Positions 58,231 through 64,000 of a stretch of DNA of 64,000 nucleotides are shown one piece after another. The stretch lies in the NCBI GenBank assembly GCA_022113835.1, contig JAILWY010000028.1, positions 1,798,001-1,862,000 on the forward strand, written 5' to 3'. The position numbers and the translations under genes were made by a program. This stretch comes from Atopsyche davidsoni. Lineage: Eukaryota > Arthropoda > Insecta > Trichoptera > Hydrobiosidae. Under the pieces are notes generated by a model, which was not told the origin of the DNA, did no database searches, and worked only from the letters and a program-made list of their open reading frames with translations. Numbering within the stretch: position 1 is the stretch's first letter; each line of letters starts with the position of its first letter.

Positions 58231-58869
58231 CAGAGGCTCCCAAACTTTTTATCCCGTTGAGTTTTCCTGTTTTTCGTAGACTACTTGCTAATATTGAATT
58301 TTTACATTTGACCGGATTTTTTGTCCGTTATATCCGAAATCCGTTGAACAGGGGTTCGTTATATCGAGGTTTTACTGTATACCTTTATAAATATATACAC
58401 ACAAAATGCAAGTATAGTAACATTTATTAAAAAAATCAATACTTTTAATGAGAGGGATGTGTCTGATGCTTTGATAGCAAATTTTCAATATTTGGCTTCC
58501 AATCTATTTCTTTTTTTTGTAAGAAAAATGGCAACCGCACCGAAACCCCTTTCCACGAGGAATAAAGATGGTAAAGCTATAAAAAAAACCTTCTTGCGAT
58601 AGTCCATAATGCTAGATAAATAGCAAGTATGTCTCCCTGAAACCAAAATTGGTGATATCCCTTTCTAAACTGCACCTTCAGTTCTTCATTAGTGCTTATT
58701 CCGATCAGTATGACTTCCGATTCTTCAATGTCACCGTATGGATTGATAATCCACTGTGGTATTTTGGTGATGACCTGCTTAAATAGGATTCACTCTAATG
58801 GACCCCCAATTTAATTTTTCGCTGTCATCGACCCCTGGGGGTCGATATTGACCACTTTGGGAACCTGTG
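58231..58869. mobile_element. Complete but deleted hAT element, 639 bp
   Basis: Starts CAGAGGCTCCCAAACTTTTT and ends GACCACTTTGGGAACCTGTG. The flanks GTTTAGCT (58223-58230) and GTTTAGCC (58870-58877) match at 7 of 8 positions, a hAT-length target duplication. It is the same family as 48326-48860 and 62172-62751. A tandem GACCCC(T/C)-rich subterminal segment with GGGGGTCGATATTGACC is typical of the right end in this family. Confidence 0.88.
58495..58790 (-). pseudogene. hAT transposase C-terminal remnant, frameshifted
   Basis: The minus strand reads ILFKQVITKIPQWIINPYGD, then (after a 12-bp deletion relative to the 48.5 kb copy) VILIGISTNEELKVQFRKGY, HQFWFQGDILAIYLALWTIA. A one-base change in a T run then shifts the frame before PSLFLVERGFGAVAIFLTKK, RNRLE. 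It retains the GF(G/S)A.....TKKRNRLE dimerisation segment. With 48499-48840 it shows the parent carried an ordinary hAT transposase. Not functional. Confidence 0.75.
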
Positions 58870-58949
58870 GTTTAGCCCGACAGTCTACTATGCCCATAGT
58901 TAGCACAGGTGCGTGAGTGTGTTAATATGACATATGAAGAGTGTAAATG

Positions 58950-59195
58950 CATCATGTGTATCAGAAACGAATCCGCTGTGGGACGGGGCAGCAGAATTTT
59001 CGGGAAAGCGATTGTTTGCAAATAGCAGCTCCGCTAGATGCGGCCGTGTTCAAATTTGAGTTTGAAACATTACAAGGTGTAATTATAAACTCTTCAACGT
59101 GGCGGCCGGTGCCATTGTCGGCCTGTCACGCTCGCCGCGCGGAACCCCCGTTACTCGGCGGTGCCGTGAATACTTAAGCGACGGCGACCCGCGCA
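58950..59195 (+). other. GC-rich unique segment before the hairpin array
   Basis: Contains ACGTGGCGGCCGGTGCCATT, CTCGCCGCGCGGAACCCCCG and GGCGACCCGCGCAGCCAGCT. A 76-codon + frame spans it but has no recognised domain or splice site. It could be a promoter-like island or the source segment from which the array grew; nothing decides. Confidence 0.25.
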
Positions 59196-60605
59196 GCCAG
59201 CTCGCTCAGCCGGACGGCTAGGAGACTGAAGACTGGAGTGATCGCGATTTCCTAGCCGTTTGGCTGTTCATACTTGCGAGGAAGCTCGTTTCTCTGAGCT
59301 ACATCCAAACTATCGCGCACAGCCGAAGGGCTAGGAGACTGCTGCCGCTGGCATGAGAGTGCTTCTTCAGGCTGTAATCCGGACTTCTATGAGACGAAAT
59401 ACATGAATTATTGCAGTCTCCTAGCCATTTGGCTGTTCATACTTGCGAGGAAACTCGTTTCTCTGAGCTACATCCAAACTATCGCGCACAGTTGATAGGC
59501 TAGGAGACTACTGTCGCTGGCATAAGAGTGCTTCTTCAGGCTGTAATCCGGACTTCTATGAGACGAAATACATGAATTATTGCAGTCTCCTAGCCATTTG
59601 GCTGTTCATACTTGCGAGGAAACTCGTTTCTCTGAGCTACATCCAAACTATCGCGCACAGTTGATAGGCTAGGAGACTACTGTCGCTGGCATAAGAGGAC
59701 TTCTTCAGGCAGTAATCCGGACGGCTAGGAGACGAAATACATGAATTATTGCAGTCTCCTAGCCATTTGGCTGCTCATACTTGCGAGGAAGCTCGTTTCT
59801 CCGCGCTGCATCAAAACTATCGCGCACAGCCAAAGGGCTAGGAGACTGCTGTCGCTGGCATGAGAGGGCTTCTTCAGGCTGTAATCCGGACGGCTAGGAG
59901 ACGAATACAGGAATTATTGCAGTCTCCTAGCCATTTGGCTGTTCATACTTGCGAGGACCCTCGTTTCTCAGCGCTACAGCCATGGCGATCCAAACTATCG
60001 CGCACAGTTAAAGGGCTAAGAGACTGCTGCCGCTGGCATAAGAGGGCTTCTTCAGGCAGTAATCCGGAATGCTAGGAGACGATATACATGAATTATTGCA
60101 GTCTCCTAGCCATTTGGCTGTTCATATTTGCGAGGACCTTCGTTTTTTCAGCGCTATAGCCATGGCGATCCAAACTATCGCGCACAGTTAAAGGGCTAGG
60201 AGACAGCTGTCGCTGGCATGAGAGTGCTTCTTCAGGCAGTAATCCGGACGGGTAGGAGACTGAAAACGAGATTGGTCGTAATGTCGTAATTTCCTAGCCA
60301 TTCAGCTGTTTAGCACTGCGATCCAAGCGACCAGCTCGCACAGTTAAGAGTGATCCCAATTTCCATATTTGCAAAAACCCTCGCTTCTCCACTGCGATCT
60401 TAACGGCCAGCTCGCACAGCTGGGCGGCTAGGAGTCTGAAGACAGGGGTGATCGTAATTTCCTAGCCGTTTGGCTGTTCATGCTTGCGAGAAAACTCTCC
60501 TCTCAGCGCTACAGCAATTGCAATCCAAACGAGCAGAGGGGGACTCTTCAGACTGCAATCAGAAGTGAACGTAATTTCCTAGTCATTTGGCTGTTCATAC
60601 TTGCG
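59196..60605. repeat. ~169-bp tandem array of hairpin-forming monomers
   Basis: The anchor CCTAGCC occurs at 59251, 59420, 59589, 59758, 59926, 60105, 60293 and 60461, and as CCTAGTC at 60578. Spacing is 169, 169, 169, 168, 179, 188, 168 and 117 bp. Monomers contain GCAGTCTCCTAGCCATTTGG, CTGTTCATACTTGCGAGGA, ATCCAAACTATCGCGCACAG, CTTCTTCAGGCTGTAATCCG and GAGACGAAATACATGAATTA. In the best monomer the arm 59751-59773 pairs with 59827-59849 at 22 of 23 positions across a 53-nt loop. The central copies are most alike; those after 60087 carry an AGCCATGGCGAT insertion or deletions. No protein frame runs through the array. Single hairpin halves of the same family are scattered elsewhere in the window. 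Confidence 0.92.
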
Positions 60606-60609
60606 GAAT

Positions 60610-62170
60610 TCGATGATAATGAGGATGTTTTCTTTTCGGTTTTCGGTGTTTATACACGTCAGCTATTTGCTTTTTGCTTCTGCTTATAATGGCATTGAAT
60701 GTATTCTGAAGTCTACTTGCAAGGTGTTTAGAGCCGTCATGTATATTTGAGGATCGAGTATTAGCAAAATCAATTTGCCACGATGTTGATTGTATACAAA
60801 TAACTTGCAATGCAAAATAACACGTTTGTTTATTATTTTTTTTTAATAATCTGCTACCGAGCTGAAGACTGATTTCAATATTAGCTTGCCAAAAATAATT
60901 GAATTTATTTAAATGCGGGTTGCCATTTCATTTGTGTATCTCTTGTCGCTTCGAAAGTTCCTCTGAAAATTCTATATTCGCCCTTATCCGAGAATGTAAT
61001 TGAGCATTCCGAATTCTACTCTAACTTTTTCGTTCCTCCCCTCGATGTGAAATTCCTGAAAAATTCACTACAGCTTTCGCGACCAAAAATCGTTTCTTCT
61101 TACAAAATTGCATGGGCCCCGTGACCTTCGACAGGAATCATGGCATTCTGCACGATGGGAAATAAAAAAAATATATATATATATATTGAGTACCCAAACC
61201 GTTGAGTACCATTGGATTCGAAAAAAAAACCTAACCGTACTAATATTAAAGTTTCGTGTGAATAATTTAAGCCGAGAAACGCCTCGCGAGATCGTGACGT
61301 CACAGTGTTGACATATCGGGGCATGACTGCCGCGGCACAGACGTCGTGTTTATTCTAGTAGAATGTCCACATATTTATTGGATTTTTGTTAGAGAGAGAG
61401 AGTTTGTGTAGAGAGAGCATTTTTAAATTTTTTTTTCGTAATAATTGCGAAAATTAAAATATCTTGGGGTTGCTCCGGCATTCATCTGATGCCCTCATGG
61501 AGCCGCGCTGCGCCGTTTTTAATGAAGTAAGTCGACAAAATAAAGGAATCGGTAATGAGAGGCGCGGGGTCTTTGTGCCGTGCTGCGGAAACCCTCCAGC
61601 CCTGCCCTGAAAGCCTCCATCGCAGCAAAAGACACCATAAAACCCACAAACAATATATACACATAAAATTTATATATATTCCCCTTTCATTGCAGTGCGT
61701 ACGGAGAATTTTCAAATCTGTGAAGAAAAAAAAAATAAAAAACCTTGAATATGTCTTGTCTGGTGATGGAGGACAGACTATCTTATTAATTGAATAATCA
61801 CGTAAATGAAAACTGTCAGTGATCAAAAAGCGTAGTCTAAGTATTTTTTCTGAAATAATTATCTCTGTGTAACAATTTGCTTCATAGATAACTTCAGTTT
61901 GCCGAGCGAGCTGAAATTACAACTGATCTAGAAAAACCTGGTCTGCCTTGTTTGACGCACCAGGGCTAGCCTGACTTATCGAAACATATATAAAAAATAA
62001 TTTTTATATTGATTTATAAACGTAAAAAATAATCAATAACATCTCTTATTAGATTCTATACGTTACATTATACTTGCAACGTAATTTTTATAAAATTCAT
62101 CACACAACATTTTCTTTTAAAAACTCAAGAGTACATGGAATTCTTGTAATTATTATAGAATTAATCTAAC
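60610..62170. other. AT-rich stretch, nothing recognised
   Basis: Short simple repeats (AT at about 61171-61186; GAGAGAGAGAG at 61392-61402) and homopolymers. No gene, RNA or complete transposon supported. Confidence 0.4.
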
Positions 62171-62171
62171 G

Positions 62172-62751
62172 CAGAGGTACCAAAACTTTTTTGTCCCGTA
62201 GACCCCTTGTCGAGTTTTTCGTAGCCTTGCTAATATTGAATTTATACAAATTCGTCAACTTCAAGCATATTTTTGACATCTGATATAAAACAACTCACAT
62301 TCATGGGGTTTACTGTACAGTGGATTTAAACATCAAAATGTTAAAATACATGTTAAGTTTATTACACCTTTATTTATTAAAGACACACAAAATGCAAATA
62401 TAGTAACATTCACTAAACAAATTAATACTTTTGATGGGAGGGATGGGTCTGATGCTTTGATAGCAAATTTTTAATATTTGGCTTGAAATAAGTCAGATTT
62501 AACCTTAAATCTCCTCGCCCAGTGATTCCCAATCTATTATAAGAAAGTATGTATTACAATATGTGTTAAGTGCATTATGATATGCATTATGAATGCCTAA
62601 ATTTTGGTGATGACCTGCTTAAATGGGATCCACTCTCGTAGACCCCCATTTACAGTTCATAGACCCCCAATTTTATTTTTTACTGTCATCGACCCCTTGC
62701 AAGGCAAAATCGACCCCCGTGGGTCGACATTGACCACTTTGGGAACCTATG
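62172..62751. mobile_element. hAT element, strongly deleted, 580 bp
   Basis: Starts CAGAGGTACCAAAACTTTTT and ends TGACCACTTTGGGAACCTATG. The flanks ATCTAACG and ATCTAATA match at 6 of 8. It shares CTGATGCTTTGATAGCAAAT, ATATTTGGCTT, TTTTGGTGATGACCTGCTTA and the right-end GACCCCC clusters with 58231-58869, but the transposase-coding segment is reduced to scraps of both ends. It is the most decayed stage of the three. Confidence 0.82.
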
Positions 62752-62754
62752 ATC

Positions 62755-64000
62755 TAATATCTCAGTTTTCTACACAGTAAATTCTTGTATATTAATATTC
62801 AAGCACAGCGAAATCTTTGAAGTCCACCCACAAACCACAGTTTGTATACATACACGGGCCGCGGTTTGCGTTGGCCAGCCCTGGAATTTGCGCTAGTTAC
62901 CCACGAGCACCGGATGCAATATACCAGGAGCCAAAGCTCCCCGGCCGGAAGTCGGGAGCTTTATATCCATCCACATACTCTACAGGTTTCATATCGCACA
63001 AATCACATCAGGGATGAAAGCTTTCCGCCCTTAATAGAGGCTCTCTTCGCCGCTTTTCACCCGGTCCTTCCGCGGTTTCCGTTGTTGGAAATTTGCTCAC
63101 ACGTAATGCGATTTCAGTCCATATCCGGTGCGCCGCCGGAAGTCGCGCGCCTCCTTCCGCCCTGGCTGCAGACGCCTTTGTTCAACCCCCGACATCGACA
63201 TCGCCGACTAACCTAACCTAACCACACCGCATATAGACACTGATGCATTTTAAATTCACATTAAGATGCAATCGACGTGAAAATTGCATATTTCATATTT
63301 CAGGCATTTAAAATTTTCAGGAATTTCGATTTCTCGAAGGGTGACTGAAGCTTCAAAAGAAACACCCAAAAACAAATAAATGTATAATGTTATTCGTGGT
63401 TAGAATTTTCCTGCTGCTAAGCTTTGAGCATCGATTATCAAAATGTAGGCAGCAATGATTTTTTCTTCTAACTTTTAATTGAGTCGCCAGGCACTGCTTT
63501 TTTTTTTTTTTTTTAGCTTCGAGTATTTTTTGCGACTTTTCCTAGTTTTCAATTCCAGTTCACGAACTTGGTCCAAAAGTTATCTCTTCAGACCGCCGCA
63601 TTGAATTTGAAAGAGTTTATTATATTATTTATATAAAAAAAATATAACAAGCAGTGCAAATGATGAGCTGGTGGTGTGTAATTCTCGTGAATGTGTGAAT
63701 CGATATCGTAATTGTTGTATTCATAGCAATTGATTGCATATGATTTGGGGCAAGCAATGCTTTACTGCTTGTATGGACTGCACGCCCCTAGTAATTACCC
63801 CTGGGTTAGAATTTCTACTTATATCGTTATATGCATGTGTGGATCCCATGTATACAGGTTAGTTAAATATTTAATAACTCTCAAGAATTTCCGTCTCTTC
63901 CTATGAATACGAAATGTTACTCGGAAAGACTTGCTTGAACAAATTTTATATTTTCAAAATACCAAAAATGAAAAACACACGACCACATATTGTTATTTAA
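62755..64000. other. GC-rich segment then AT-rich end; hAT-type terminus and TTAGG block
   Basis: GCGTTGGCCAGCCCTG at 62868-62883 resembles a lone hAT terminus. 62860-63230 is GC-rich with a 124-codon + frame (62842-63216) that has no recognised domain and ends in a TTAGG block. CTAACCTAACCTAACC lies at 63208-63223 (insect telomere units, reverse strand). A GGACTGCACGCCCCTAG motif at about 63775 relates to the GTGGCGTGCGGTCCATA ends elsewhere. The remainder is AT-rich. Confidence 0.35.

Noticed and set aside
59196..60605. CRISPR-like array
   Set aside because: Repeats are tandem 169-bp monomers without unique spacers, in a eukaryotic context.
62842..63216. 124-codon + strand frame in a GC-rich segment
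   Set aside because: No recognised domain, overlaps a hAT-like terminus and ends in a TTAGG block. GC-rich DNA gives long frames by chance.

Overview
This is AT-rich eukaryotic nuclear DNA, very probably from an insect. The evidence is dense microsatellites and homopolymers, short (TTAGG)n blocks at three sites, RTE-like non-LTR retrotransposon debris, hAT and Tc1/mariner elements, tRNA-derived SINE-like repeats, and a splice-site-bounded exon. No bacterial-type gene organisation, CRISPR array or rRNA is visible. Most open frames are short and look like chance; the few that are recognisable belong to dead transposons.

The only host gene I can support lies on the + strand near 9-16.4 kb. A CpG-rich block (8880-9207) ends in a possible initiator and a splice donor, which fits a non-coding first exon. 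About 7.1 kb downstream, a second GC-rich block leads into a polypyrimidine tract, an AG, and an ATG-initiated signal-peptide exon (16331-16408). That exon ends in a GTGAGT donor in phase 1. No convincing next exon was found to the right, so the rest of the window may be first-coding-intron sequence or intergenic.

The rest is repeats. 4-15.4 kb holds two inverted copies of a LINE 3' fragment, AT microsatellites and short dispersed repeats. 15.6-16.0 kb is a three-copy tandem repeat carrying TTAGG blocks. 16.5-26.6 kb holds several short hAT-like elements (one with a perfect 8-bp target duplication), a mariner-like MITE beside a hAT-like one, SINE-like copies and a long foldback. 33.1-36.7 kb holds a deleted Tc1/mariner element with a transposase remnant, a third LINE fragment, a perfect 33-bp inverted repeat around a tRNA-like module, and a 105-bp minisatellite. 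46.5-50.7 kb has a degenerate tandem repeat, a hAT element with about 113 residues of transposase C-terminus, and a TTAA-flanked element. 58.2-62.8 kb has two relatives of that hAT element on either side of the most striking structure, a ~169-bp tandem array (59196-60605) whose monomers each contain a near-perfect 23-bp inverted repeat.

Four dispersed motif families recur: the TAGCC hairpin motif (also the core of the 59-60 kb array), a GTGACCGGTTTCG-ended repeat, a repeat with ACACGC/GCGACACAACCGAC termini, and GAAACGT-type retroelement tails. All assignments come from reading the sequence; no alignment or database search was run.
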